A DNA stretch of 64,000 bases from Nautilus pompilius (taxonomy: Eukaryota > Mollusca > Cephalopoda > Nautilida > Nautilidae), in assembly GCA_018389105.1 (NCBI GenBank), contig JACATO010001086.1, forward strand, positions 124,001 through 188,000. Direction: 5' to 3'. The stretch's first letter is position 1. Every line of letters starts with the position of its first letter. The notes beneath the pieces are model-generated. The model did no database searches and was not told the origin of the DNA. It saw only the letters and a program-made list of their open reading frames with translations. The position numbers and the translations under genes were made by a program. Below, one piece after another: positions 11,461-22,762 of this stretch.

Positions 11461-13218
11461 CAGAGATGGTTATCGTTTCAATAATTTGGAAAAAAAAAAT
11501 AGGGAACAAGGCAAAATATATATCTTCACATAAGCTTTGTAGTCGCAGTAAACTCAATGAAATACGCCGATATTATTTAAGAAAAAACAAGATGTATGTG
11601 TAGTCGTGATGTTGGATGCAGCAAATGGCATTTTATAAGACTTCAAAAAGTTTTTTTTTTAAAAATTGGGTGAAATGCAGTGAATTAAGAGAAGCCTGCA
11701 TCTGTACATGTATTCCTTTCTTTCTTGGCTACAGGGGGCATCAACCTTGGTGACCACGCAAGTTAGTGTGCCACCAATGTGGTAAAAATACAGGACTCTG
11801 TATGAGCGTAGTACTAATGGCATCATTGGTACACCTGGGGCCAGCAGATCTGCAAAACTTTATTATTAAAACAGGATTTTTGCTTTACATGGTAATTTTT
11901 CCACAATTTGATTGCCAAATGGCATCCTTATAGTCACCTCCACAGAAGGTCATATAGAACGTGATCACACTGTTCACAAGATGGTGGGTAGCTTTAAGCA
12001 CAAATCTTGCATCCCTTCTTCCTGCATTTACTACCTGGACAGCTTGAACATTGCTTTCTGGCTGCATCCGTGGACCTTTGACCATTCTCTGTTCTTCTGA
12101 ATAGTATAATGTTAGCTACTCGTTCTTTCCCAGCCCAATGAGCAATGGGTGCTCTTGCTGACTTTGTTTATCTGGTTGCTTTGGTAGAGAAAACCTGTGT
12201 TTATGCCAAAAATGTTCAGCAAGGAATGGAAGAATGTCATTGGCCATCTAGTTTGGCAACTACTCAAGCAGTTTCCACATTTTACTTTAATTGAGAATGG
12301 AGATGAACTAACCAAAGAAAAATAGCAAGAAAGTTTCTTGTACAGTATAGGTAACACAGTTGAAGCTGGCCAGCAGTTTTCCCATTAGTACTTTAATAAT
12401 GTTTTTAAATATTTAAATATTTTTGCAAAATGTATCTATTATAAAGCCAATCCTGAGAGAAAGAAGATATCAACTGAATTGATTTGAGGAAGTGCTCACC
12501 AGAGTTAACTTCTCTCTTATATCAGACACATTTTAGCAACTTTTTTTCTTTTAAAACATATAATGAGATGTTTAAAAGAAACAATTAGTAAATGTTTTAA
12601 ATAAAGTTAGTGAGTAATATTCATTTTATGCAACAGCCCTCACAATTTATTTAGTGCAGGTAATTGCTTGCATATTACTAGACTGATTTTAAAATGTTTC
12701 CTCAAGATTCTAAAAACAAAATCTGTTTATTGTTTGCACATTATTTGTTGATATTTTAATTAAAACTATCATTTTACACGGTTTCTTCACAACTGTATAA
12801 ATCTAATTTCTGCTTCCATTGAATTATAAGTGTGCGACTGCATTCAATTTGCTATATGTTGTTTTGGTGCTCATGACTTTCAGAATATACTGGAAACATA
12901 ACTCTGTCCACTTTGCATGATCAAAAAATGTCAACCTATATTTTTTTGGACAACTTCATAAGTATGGAATTACTGAATGGGAAGGATAGGCTTAACAGTC
13001 TTAATTAGCCCATATTTATGTTCATTTATAAAATTAAAATATTTTAAAAACATTTTAAGGTAACTTTAGTTGACAAGAATTGGAAGTGCATTCACTGTAC
13101 TACAAATGGTCCTTCAGCTATCAATGGACCCTTGAAAGTACCATAGAAAATAGTCCTAATAACTTCCTATAAACATTATGTTTTTAAACTCTTTTTATCT
13201 CACTCCTATTTACAGCAG

Positions 13219-13219
<1 letters not shown>
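11461..13219. other. AT-rich DNA, nothing identified
   Basis: No open frame with a domain. A slightly less AT-rich patch at 11720-12350 carries short frames on both strands without recognisable content. Confidence 0.5.

Positions 13220-13295
<76 letters not shown>
13220..13295 (+). repeat. (TTA)n microsatellite
   Basis: About 25 uninterrupted TTA/TAT units. It produces a spurious poly-leucine open frame. Confidence 0.97.
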
Positions 13296-13297
<2 letters not shown>

Positions 13298-14630
13298 TTA
13301 TCAAAAAATTCTAACTTAACAAAATTCAGATCATTTAGGATTTTGGCAGACAAGAATAATTTCTTACTTTTACAAATTAGAATTTAGCAAATATTAAAAA
13401 AATGTATTTGAATGATACATAGTGGTAAAATTTATTAATAATTTTTTTACTGTAATAATTATTTCACTAATGTCTAAGTGAAGTTAAATTTTGAGCATCT
13501 TGTGAGAGTTACTTACCTTAGTGCTAATTAAGCCATTCCCAGACATGCCATTTGTCAGGTGTAAAATCAGAAACTAGTGGGAAGTATAAAAATCAGTCAG
13601 GTGTGTACACTTGAATTAAGCCAGTCATTGGGAAATATATGATTGCATTTGTTTGGGGTTTTTTTCTCTCCTTTTTTAATGGTTGACAATTATTACCATC
13701 TAATGTGCTATGCATTCCTGACTTATCCAAAACTACTCACAAGAAAATTCCTATCAATGTAAAGATTTCCTTTTTTTTAAAAAAAAAAAGTATAATAATT
13801 TAGAATTTAAAATAATCGATTGTCATTTGCACCTTTAATATTTATAATATTAAATTCTATTAATTTCCCCCTCATATCCAGCAGTATAATTGTAAATAGG
13901 GATCTTTACCACGAAGGCAAGGGAAGTGTATCGGATTTTTTGTCTCGACCGAGTTAACTCCCTTCGCATGAGCCAGATCTCACGGCTTGGAGTTGCAGGC
14001 AGGCAGACCAGTCCGTCTCCTCTCAGAATTTCGGCTCGACTGGCGGCATGAACGGAAATGCTTTCCTCATACTTGGTGGTAGTTTAGCACGTACCGGGAA
14101 ACCCTGGTGGCTCCATAACTCGTCTAGAAGATGCATCTCACAGCGTTTCCTCAGATTAACGGAGACAGGTGCGATCACCTGGCATAGCAAATAAGATTAC
14201 CCGGAAGTTGCCTTCAGCTGCACCTGAATTCTTTAGCTCGGAACTCTGAGAAATCTCACTTCCCACTTCCGCAGTTCCCGGTCCGTGATGCAGAATGATG
14301 CTGTGGCAATCGGCTTCATCCCATCACGTAAACGTCTAAACAAACTGTCTGTTTTACAAGGGCAAACAACCGGCGGCCAGATACCGGGTCGGTGACTGGC
14401 CACTCGATCCTGCAGTACAGAGGGAGGACACCCACGTGCAAGGGGGCATGTTGCCACTCCCCTCTCCTAACCCGAGCAGAGTTAACAAGCGTGGGCGCCC
14501 TGCTGTCGGTGCCGAGTAATCGAAAATCGGGAGACCCCTGTTTGCAGAGCGCGTGGCTCGTACACGGAAGTATACTTAAAAAACTCTGATCAAGTTTAAA
14601 TGGGATTGTATTCCTTTTGTTCTCACCGCC
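13296..14630. other. AT-rich DNA followed by a GC-rich unidentified patch
   Basis: 13296-13900 is AT-rich and empty. 13905-14620 is distinctly GC-richer, with short frames on both strands (for example minus 14457-14233) but no domain and no splice-supported frame. It may be an old repeat or a host promoter island. Confidence 0.35.
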
Positions 14631-14864
14631 AGGTGAAGTATTCGATGGCTAAAGATAGTCAGTGCCCTAGTCACGTGTTCAAACGAGGCAAAATCAGAAG
14701 TCCACAGATAAGAGTTATCTTCCAAGATTATACGACTTAGTAAAGGGGCACATTGTCAAAGGAATAGAATGGTGAAAACTTCATACTGATGGTTACATTT
14801 TGCTTTAGCAAAATAAGTGGACCGTAAAAAACTCCTCCCTTTGTTGATGAGCAATACAATTCAT

Positions 14865-15015
14865 TCGTTTTGACGATTGGCTTGAGAATGTTTTGGATTT
14901 AAATCCAGTTGAGAACAAATGGGCAGTAATGGGCCAATATTTTAATACAATAATCCAATAAATAGAGAAGAATTTTAATAAAAGTTATGAAGGTGGGTCA
15001 AAAGAAAATATCTCA
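14865..15015 (+). mobile_element. Tc1-like transposase scrap (C-terminal)
   Basis: The plus strand around 14890-14935 reads DLNPVENKWAVMG, the Tc1 C-terminal motif around the third catalytic acid (family form SPDLNPIENVW). The rest is decayed and no terminal repeats are visible. The corresponding scrap in copy B lies at about 43,855. Confidence 0.6.
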
Positions 15016-16511
15016 TCATACAATAAATTAGTTGTGACAGTGTCGGATTGAATGATTAAAGTCATTAAAAACAAACAGTATTGGTCAGAATATTAATTTT
15101 AAAAGACTGGATCTGTCATAATTTCAGTTTGATTTTGCAATTTTTCATTAATATTTTTGTTAATAAATATTTAAAAGCCAAACAATTTCACCTTGCTTTA
15201 AGAATTTACGATAAAAATGCATAAATCATTTTGAAAAACTACTGAGATGGCTAATTAGACTGACTAATGCTGTAATTAGTCGTAAGTATCTTTGTTTCGT
15301 TTTTGGAAAAGATAACTGGGTTGTACTTATCATATAACGTTTGCATGATAAGCAAATATAATTTTTTTAATTTTAATTTCAGATATACAAGAAAATATTC
15401 TAGTTAACACTATGCAGTTAGTGGTGTATAAGGTTTTATTAACTATTGCAAGTACATAACTGGCGTAGGCCTTCTGTCCGACCTTTGTTTAAAGATAATT
15501 ATGTGAAAAGTAACCTTTGACACTGAGAACGCCATTTGTGTTATGTGACGTCATATTTGCTGTGTTTTCTCAGAATATAAGTTCACAGAGCTGTCAGGTA
15601 GGTCAGTTTACATGGCGCTTGTCCAGATATTCCACGGCGATGGTTTAATATAGGGAGGTCTGAGACACCTTTCCTTACGACAGCGGTATTGATGGAAATT
15701 CTTGTAGCCCCAGGGGCCTTGGATAATCTTCCTTGGAGTAGAGAAAATATTTGGGCACTAAAATGTGTCGGATTTGTTGCGGAAATCATACAGGTAATCA
15801 GGCGCGAAACAAGGTAAACTGCTCGAAGAATACAGCTTCTTTCAGGTTGCCAAGTCGCTACCATACCCATGCAAAATGGGTAGGAGCTGATCCAAAAGAA
15901 ACTGAAGTTGATCCTCTACAAGGTGAGATGAGAACCGCTTCCTGGAGATTCAAAGAAACACTAAACTAGGATATAACGAGAAAAATTATATACGTTTTAA
16001 AAAAGGTTTACATGGTTGAGATTTTCAATAAGTCTTCTCCCGCATCTTCACCGGGTGCCAGCTGTCTTTCCTCCATCCCAGCTTTCTTGTCACTGGAGAC
16101 CTCCACACAATGTAACACATCAAATCGCAGTGGAACAATCTTCCTCGTGAACAGAAATCTAGCGAGGAGGGAAAACGACACGATGCCCAAAAAATTGACC
16201 AACATGGACAACGTCTTGAAGGGGAACAGCTGACCGGACGTTTCACCGTAGAACGGGTATCTTATAACCACAGGTAAACCTATCAAGGGCTCGCCTCCAC
16301 CTATTCGAAGAATCAGACTGATCAGGTATCCGGACAAACAGCCGTAAGAATTCACAGACTTGAACCACAGTACGCAGGTGAGCTGGGGAAACATGACGAC
16401 ATAGATTAAATCGGCACAAATAATAAGCAGCCCGTAAACTGAGTTTGTAGTGATGGCGAGAGCAGCCCTAAAGTTCCAGATACAACTATAGATATCCTCA
16501 TCACCCATCTT

Positions 16512-17827
16512 ACTTCCCAATAGATGCATCTTGCAGGTAGGCAGTATTTGACGAATTTTTCTTCTGGTTTGAAATATGTTACTTTTGGTAAGGGGAACTC
16601 TGGGAACACCTGTCTTCCATCAATGGGTCTAGTGTAAGGACATCGATGAACAAAATTCGATCGGTCAAGGAAAAGTTACTCAAGATTAAAATACCAGCGA
16701 TTTGAATCCGAGTTCTGGTCGATTCTCTGTAGCTGTTTCTTTGTACCAAACGATCAAAGTTAGTTGCGACTCTTTAGCCACCATAGGTGACCGTTTCTGA
16801 ATCAGTCGGTGAAGTTAAGTTTCTGGAAATGGAAACTTGCGCTGGAAGTTCTTTCGGAAAAGAATAATGCTTCTGTTTAACCAAACCCAACCAAGCGGCG
16901 ATGACCATTCCGACCAGTCGATTTTGGCTCAAACGAACAAATTAAATATAAGAAGAGGTTGTCTTTCTTTATCTTCAGTTTGAAGATGTTTGGCTGTCTT
17001 GGCTGCTGAGATTAATGCATGTTTCTGTACATTAAAAATATTCTTCCGTGCGTCCATCTTTTAAAATAAATCAGAAGTTAAGAAAAGGAACCAGCAGATT
17101 TGACCATTTCTTGCATACTAAATCCTTCCACATACCATTATGCTTTTCTTCAAGCAGCTGTTACCATTAAGTCATTAGGTTCAATTGTAATATTTTTATG
17201 GCCTCTCATCATTCTGTCCATTGAACTCAGATACTGGAACCTGGTGGATTTCTCTTATTTCAGGTGATATTTTGAACCTGCTCATTTCGCGAAAATGGTT
17301 CAAAAACACCCTTTACTAAAAGAACGATAAATCCGTCCAGATTCCTGTCATCGTTTCTCTTCTTCAAATGGCCACAGACACACGTGCGGGGCCATCTGTT
17401 GTTTTGATGTTGTCATGGCGACCGCTCCCAGAATTCCTCCAACCAAAAGTGGAATGTTTCTACTGATAGACGAGAAATTCGAAAAATGTCACTTATTGTT
17501 GTCTCTTTAATTATGTTCTGCATAAAAACTATTTAAAGTGCATTTTCTCGTGTGAGCTACAAATAAAAGGTATAATTACAAAATTTCATAGTCGGATTAA
17601 TATATAATTTACAGTAATTTTAATAAGATTTCGAATTTAATTAAGAGTACAATAGAGTTAATATTACACAGACTTAGACAAATAAAATTACTTATCACGT
17701 TAGTTTCTTTCCATGGTCGTTTAACTAAAGTAAATGGTATCACAAATAATGTAAAACTTGTTGGTCTTTTGTTGTTGTTTCTTTCGATAAATAAAAAAAT
17801 TTCAGTTGTTAATTCTTACCTGAGGTC
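16512..17827 (-). other. Pseudogene intron between exon 8 and exon 7 copies
   Basis: From about 17110 to 17827 this matches the functional intron at 46,860-47,628 almost base for base, apart from one block of roughly 58 bases present only in the functional copy near 47,467-47,524. From 16512 to 17100 the two are strongly diverged. See the gene-conversion finding. Confidence 0.8.
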
Positions 17828-18564
17828 TGATTATCTGTTTGTATAAGTTATGTGCTACAGACGTTCCGACTGCCAACATGGTAGAGTCCGCTGATGACAT
17901 CACTGCTGCTGAGACAGCACCAAATCCAATCAGAGAGACCGCCGGGGGGGGCAGAGATATTCTAGCACAAGTGGGAGAATGTGACTCCTTTTATCCTCTG
18001 GTAAAGGGAATTTCGTCCGCGAATGCTGTTGGATTCCAGTCTGGATAAAATTTTCGAAAATCAGTTTGATTTATAAACTGATTTATTTCATTCTCTATCA
18101 TCACTGGTAATATATTGAAACCATTAACAAATTTCTTTTACAGTTCTGTTTTTCGTTGGAAACCGTACCGTTCTGAATCATTGACTGTTTTATTGTTCTA
18201 CAAACAAATATTTACGATATTGTAATTTCGAAACATCATGTTAAAAGATGAAAAAGGATGTGTGGTCAGCTGCTTAAGGTAACCTGCTGAAAGAGTGAGG
18301 TAGACTGTGTCCTCGAAAGTCGATAGCATTGAGGTCGTAAATAAGACGATGAAGAATAAATAGATAGATAAAGTTCCTGGCTGTCAAAACATTCGACATA
18401 GAAAGTTGTAGACATGACATTGCGAAAACTGATGTCAGTCAGGGGGTATAAAGGAAAAAGAAAAGATATTGCAGATGTTTCCATAGTTCTTTATTACTAC
18501 TGACAACAGAACAAAGTCCTGCGAGTAAACAGAGATCAGCTCACCTACGATACCTCAACAACAA

Positions 18565-18597
18565 CAACAACAACAATAATAATAATAATAAATTAAT
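18565..18597 (+). repeat. (AAC)n/(AAT)n compound microsatellite
   Basis: About five AAC units pass directly into about six AAT units. Confidence 0.9.
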
Positions 18598-20960
18598 ATT
18601 TTACACATCAAAGTGCTTAGTTCTTCACTAAAGTCATCCTACACCTGTAAACATTAGCTGAATCCCTATATCTAACCCATCTCAAATTAGCTCAGTAGGT
18701 GAGATCTTGGCGCTGAGATGGCTACTCCATTTCTTGGGTACCGTCCGCTTGTTCACCTGATATATTCTTTGGGCTGTGAAGTGCGCTTGGTGTCAGTTAC
18801 TTATTACATGATGAAATCAGGACTTATCGATCAATTCCATGAGGGATTACCGCGATTTTGCGAAGTTGTGCCTTGTCTAACCTTTTATAAATATTTATTG
18901 ATCTGTTTCAAGTAACCCATTGACTTGAGAGCAGCCAAAATGTTCGTTTACCTTCACTTTTAACTAAATGCATCTCATAACAACATCCATGCACATATTC
19001 TTGTCCTGAAACCACGTTCCTCGTCGTTCTGCTAAGAAAGTATACACATGTAAGTTGTTTGTTTTCCTCCACCAGACAGGTTGCAGTGGTATCCGAATCA
19101 CTCGACAGCTTGGCGAAAACAAGCGCAAAGCAGGACATTGTAGAGAAGAGGAAGCACTCGAGATCAAAGGTTCCGGCGTAAACTTTTTGTAGCCTGTTTT
19201 TGTCAGTAGATAGAAAATTAATTAAATCGCGTAAATAATGAGAATAGAATAAATACATTCAAATAAGTAGACCGACGCTGTAGCCGGCGGGCGCCTGATT
19301 CCAAACGATTCCTGGCCAAGCCATCACCTCGGCTGTTCCATTAATGTAACCTACCCCCAACTACAGTTTTTTTTTTTTTTATGATCAGCACATGTCTCTT
19401 CGTTTTGAAGTTTCTATTGAAGAGAAAACTTTATCTATAAATGTTAGAATAACTTTATATAAAATCTCAATTTTCTCGTTCAGCGTCTGGCTACGGCTTT
19501 ATTAATGGACGCCATTAGCGACCACGAGTGTTTACCTGACATCGTGGAAGCTCTAATTGCTATTTCCAAGCAATTCTACATTAGAAGACTTTTTAGTCAA
19601 CACTTTTAGACGCAGAGTACAGCATCTAGCAGACGAATCTGCATCCACAACGTTTAGGCAGTGGGTTGGAAGCCTGGCAGAAAACCAACGTTCCACGACT
19701 TCCGCCAGAAAGGGAAGATGGCCGAAAGGTTTCCGTGCATTTTTGATGCAAGAGTTGTTTGCCTTCGGACGATTTCATTCAGTCCTGTCGACCTGGCGAA
19801 AGGTGCGACTGCGCACCTGACTGGCTACGTAATTAAATTCTGTGATCTAACATCTGAATTTTCAGTGCAATTAGATTTCTGTCGTAACTGTCGACTTTAA
19901 AATACCGTAAATTCGATAAATATTTTTGATGCGACGATTCAATATCACAAAACATGTAGGCCAAAGTTTCTGATCTGTTCAATGTTGGTTTTGTGTATTC
20001 TACTAACTACTTCCGCTTCCGAAAGGTATTTAAAGGCATTGAGTCATAAAATGACACCTTACAGGTAAGATTTCCAAGATACTTTGAGTGACCCTTTCTT
20101 CACTGAACATCCAATAGAAAGTAGCTGGTCAGTTATATGATACTTTTTTAAGGTTTTTGCCAAAAAATCTGAATAAGGACTCGCCATTTACTGATTTATG
20201 CCATTTAGATGTAATAATATTGTTTGTTGAGCATTTATTAAAAGAAAATTGTTTTAACACAGTTATAATATACGTATAATAAGACCTATTAATGAACTAG
20301 AATATGATTCTTTCTGGAAATTATTAGGGTAGCGTATATAATGAAACTTAATTTAAAACAATTGAATGGCATAAAAATTGATTTTCAGGCTCTGGCACTC
20401 ACTCTAAGCCTATGGCCACAGTTCAGTGAGTATCTGGCTAAAATCACCTATAGCACTGAGCATTTTCTACCGGTTACAATTGAGAAATATTCTTAATCAA
20501 CTCTAAGTGCGCGATTTAAATAATCTGTGAAAATACCGTCTTTATTTTAGCGATTCCTTAAAATTTTATGAGCATTCTATACACCTCAATTATATTGACG
20601 AATCTGCTTGCTTCAGTATTAGGAACCATCAGAAGTTAAAAACGACAGATCATCCATTTTCTTCACATTTGTTTTTGTCTTTCGTCATGTTTTTTTAATA
20701 AAAGTCTGATCGTTTTGAGTATACAGATATACGAGCTTGACCTTAGACATCTCCAGACGCAAATAATCACTTACCCTACAAAATCGTTTCGGCTTTCATC
20801 GTTTTCAGTTGGTCTGTTCTTTGATAAAAGGCATAAAATATCTGAAATAAACACCGTACCAGTTTTAAAATCCCTTTATTTCCTGCCGTTCTCCGTACCT
20901 TTCTGGGCCCCACGAAGAGATATTGAAAGCCAGTCATCCCATTAGTGGGTGAAGAGGTGA

Positions 20961-22560
20961 GAGTACAAAAATCCAGTGGAGCAGCAGGGTTCAGTATATA
21001 TTTTCTGATTTACTGTCACTGAAGATTAATAAGCCAAAGTATAACCTGTTTAGGCCGGGATAATCGTACTTTTGTTTCCTACACATCGCTGAATTTTCAG
21101 TAAATATATTTTATTCAATTGCAATTTCAGGTAATAATTAAAGATGTCAAACTGTTCTCGGAGTTTCAGTTTGGTCACAGCGAATTATCGTCTGATCCTT
21201 AAATAGTTCAATATTTAGTTAATGCGTATTTACAATATATATATAATGAATCTAGCGTAGAGAATCATAATTGCGGTTTTAGCGGATTTAAACAAGCAAT
21301 AATTCTTGCTCTCAAGCTTCAGCAACCTTCATTAACGAATAACGTGGGAAACGTTGAAAATCAGCATTGAATGTATTAACGCCTTTTATCACTTCAGATT
21401 GAGAAAGTCCTCTGTACGTCAGGAGTGGACCCTAGCGGTAACTTTCAAAACGGTAGATAACCGCAGTTTACCAAACATTTGCTGACAGCATTGAATGTAT
21501 TAATGCCTTTTATCACTTCAGATTGAGAAAGTCCTCTGCACGTCAGGAGTGGACCCTAGCGGTAACTTTCAAAACGGTAGATAACCGCAGTTTACCAAAC
21601 ATTTGCTGACAACCGGTTGTGGTTATTGTGCCAGGACGTAAGTAGAAGCAGTTGGTAGCTTATTATTAAGTATATATATTATATATATTTGCGAAATTCT
21701 GGTATCTACGTTAAAAGAGAAAATCAAAGAAAATCATTTTCACTAACCGGATTTTTAAGCAGTATGGCCGGATCAGATAGAATGGAGTTGAGGGAAGAAG
21801 GTTAGTGGTCATAAATATGGAAAATGGTACCCAAAGAGACAGTTCGTAATTGATTAAGTTTACGATCGCTTCCCAAACCAAGTAGCATGTAGATTATAGG
21901 AATTAAAAGATATATTTTCTGTTTGGCACGCAAGAGCATAATATTGCTTGAAGATATGTTATCAAGTTTTAAGCAAGAAAGCCATAGGTGACGCCATGAT
22001 TCATTTGTTCCGTCAGATTAAAATGGGAGAGAAGGTGGGAACCCATGTCAGGACCATTACTAAAATCTGTAAAAGAGCGAGAACAACTCGAGAAATCTGA
22101 AGGCACATAGGAAAAAGGGGGTGTGTTAAGGGCAGCCGATGATTGGATGGAAATGGCAAGAGTGAGACAAAAACTAGTACACAGCATTCGATCTATTGGG
22201 AAAAAGGGGGGATTATTATTTCATTTACTAAATAAATCTTGTTCTTTTATACATACAAATAATGATTGAAGTTGTGAAATATTTCTGATTTTGATGCAAA
22301 ACTACAACATAAGCAGTTTAAATTTCAAGACGAAAGTGACGTAGAAAAACTGTTAAGCTGCACTGTATTACCCGCTTGAAGAAGCTACAGCTGTTGATGA
22401 TACTCGAAATGTGGCAGTCCAAACGGTCTACTTCTACGCAAACATAACCGAAAACACACCGTATAGATCTGTTTTCAGAAATTCTCAACTGGTCATCCAG
22501 CTAACAAAGTTTGTACTAAATTCAAATAGAAACAAGAGCAAAGGAAAAATTATGATTATG
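20961..22560. other. AT-rich DNA beyond copy A; contains one tandem duplication
   Basis: No gene seen. Homology to copy B fades after about 20,960. The tandem duplication at 21,362-21,609 is listed separately. Confidence 0.5.
21362..21609 (+). repeat. Two-copy 124-bp direct tandem duplication
   Basis: The unit beginning CAGCATTGAATGTATTAA occurs at 21362 and again at 21486 with no spacer. The two 124-base copies differ at only two positions (AACGCC/AATGCC and GTACGTC/GCACGTC), so the duplication is recent compared with the decayed DNA around it. Confidence 0.95.
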
Positions 22561-22567
22561 TGTCGCT

Positions 22568-22569
22568 GA

Positions 22570-22629
<60 letters not shown>

Positions 22630-22714
22630 ATGACGTCAGTTACAGAGAGAGGAAGAGAGAGAGAGAGAGATGACGTCAGTTACAGAGAGAGGAAGAGAGA
22701 GAGAGAGGAGAGAG

Positions 22715-22759
<45 letters not shown>

Positions 22760-22762
22760 CTT
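22568..22762 (+). repeat. (GA)n satellite with CRE-like octamers
   Basis: A GA/GGA repeat interrupted twice, 40 bases apart, by ATGACGTCAGTTACAGAGAG. The palindromic octamer TGACGTCA lies at 22631-22638 and 22671-22678. The same inserted sequence in opposite orientation occurs in the CT satellite at 60 kb. Confidence 0.93.

Larger units (their letters stand above)
16008..19372 (-). pseudogene. Partial, broken copy of the SLC5A7-type choline transporter gene
   Basis: Three exon-like pieces remain on the minus strand: exon 2 (about 19372-19268), exon 7 (about 18048-17828) and exon 8 (16511-16008). The exon 8 copy has about ten substitutions and one missing base against the intact gene; the missing C near 16457 shifts the frame, and its first 17 bases and acceptor are gone. 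The exon 7 copy has two extra G's in the run near 17941-17948. The exon 2 copy has one extra base in the VGGGY codons and a poly-A tract where the acceptor pyrimidines should be. Exons 1 and 3-6 are not seen. The exon 2 piece still reads NGTAEVMAWPGIVWNQAP and then GYSVGLL, with conservative changes from the intact gene, so copy A probably worked as a paralogue before decaying. Confidence 0.88.
14640..20960. repeat. Segmental duplication, copy A
   Basis: This region aligns colinearly, same orientation, with about 43,700-60,700 (copy B). Shared landmarks in order: a Tc1 C-terminal scrap (14870 and 43830), ACAATTTCACC with AATTAGACTG (15185-15260 and 44093-44170), exon 8, exon 7, a 185-base intronic block (18629 and 54544), exon 2, TCTGAATTTTCAGTGCAATT (near 19855 and 58800), GAAATATTCTTAATCAA (near 20485 and 59390), and CCACGAAGA...GTGGGTGA (20910 and 60640). 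Copy A lacks exons 3-6 and is about 6.3 kb against about 17 kb. Copy B has gained a mariner and large satellites. Confidence 0.85.

Noticed and set aside
13178-13387. Poly-leucine open frame resembling a membrane segment
   Set aside because: It is the TTA microsatellite.
16012-16233. Plus-strand open frames at the exon 8 copies (also 45,725-45,946)
   Set aside because: They are antisense shadows of the transporter exon; the minus-strand translation matches the family.
16025-16609. Choline transporter exon 8 at 16 kb as part of a working gene
   Set aside because: It has a frame change, lost its acceptor, and lacks exons 3-6 and exon 1.
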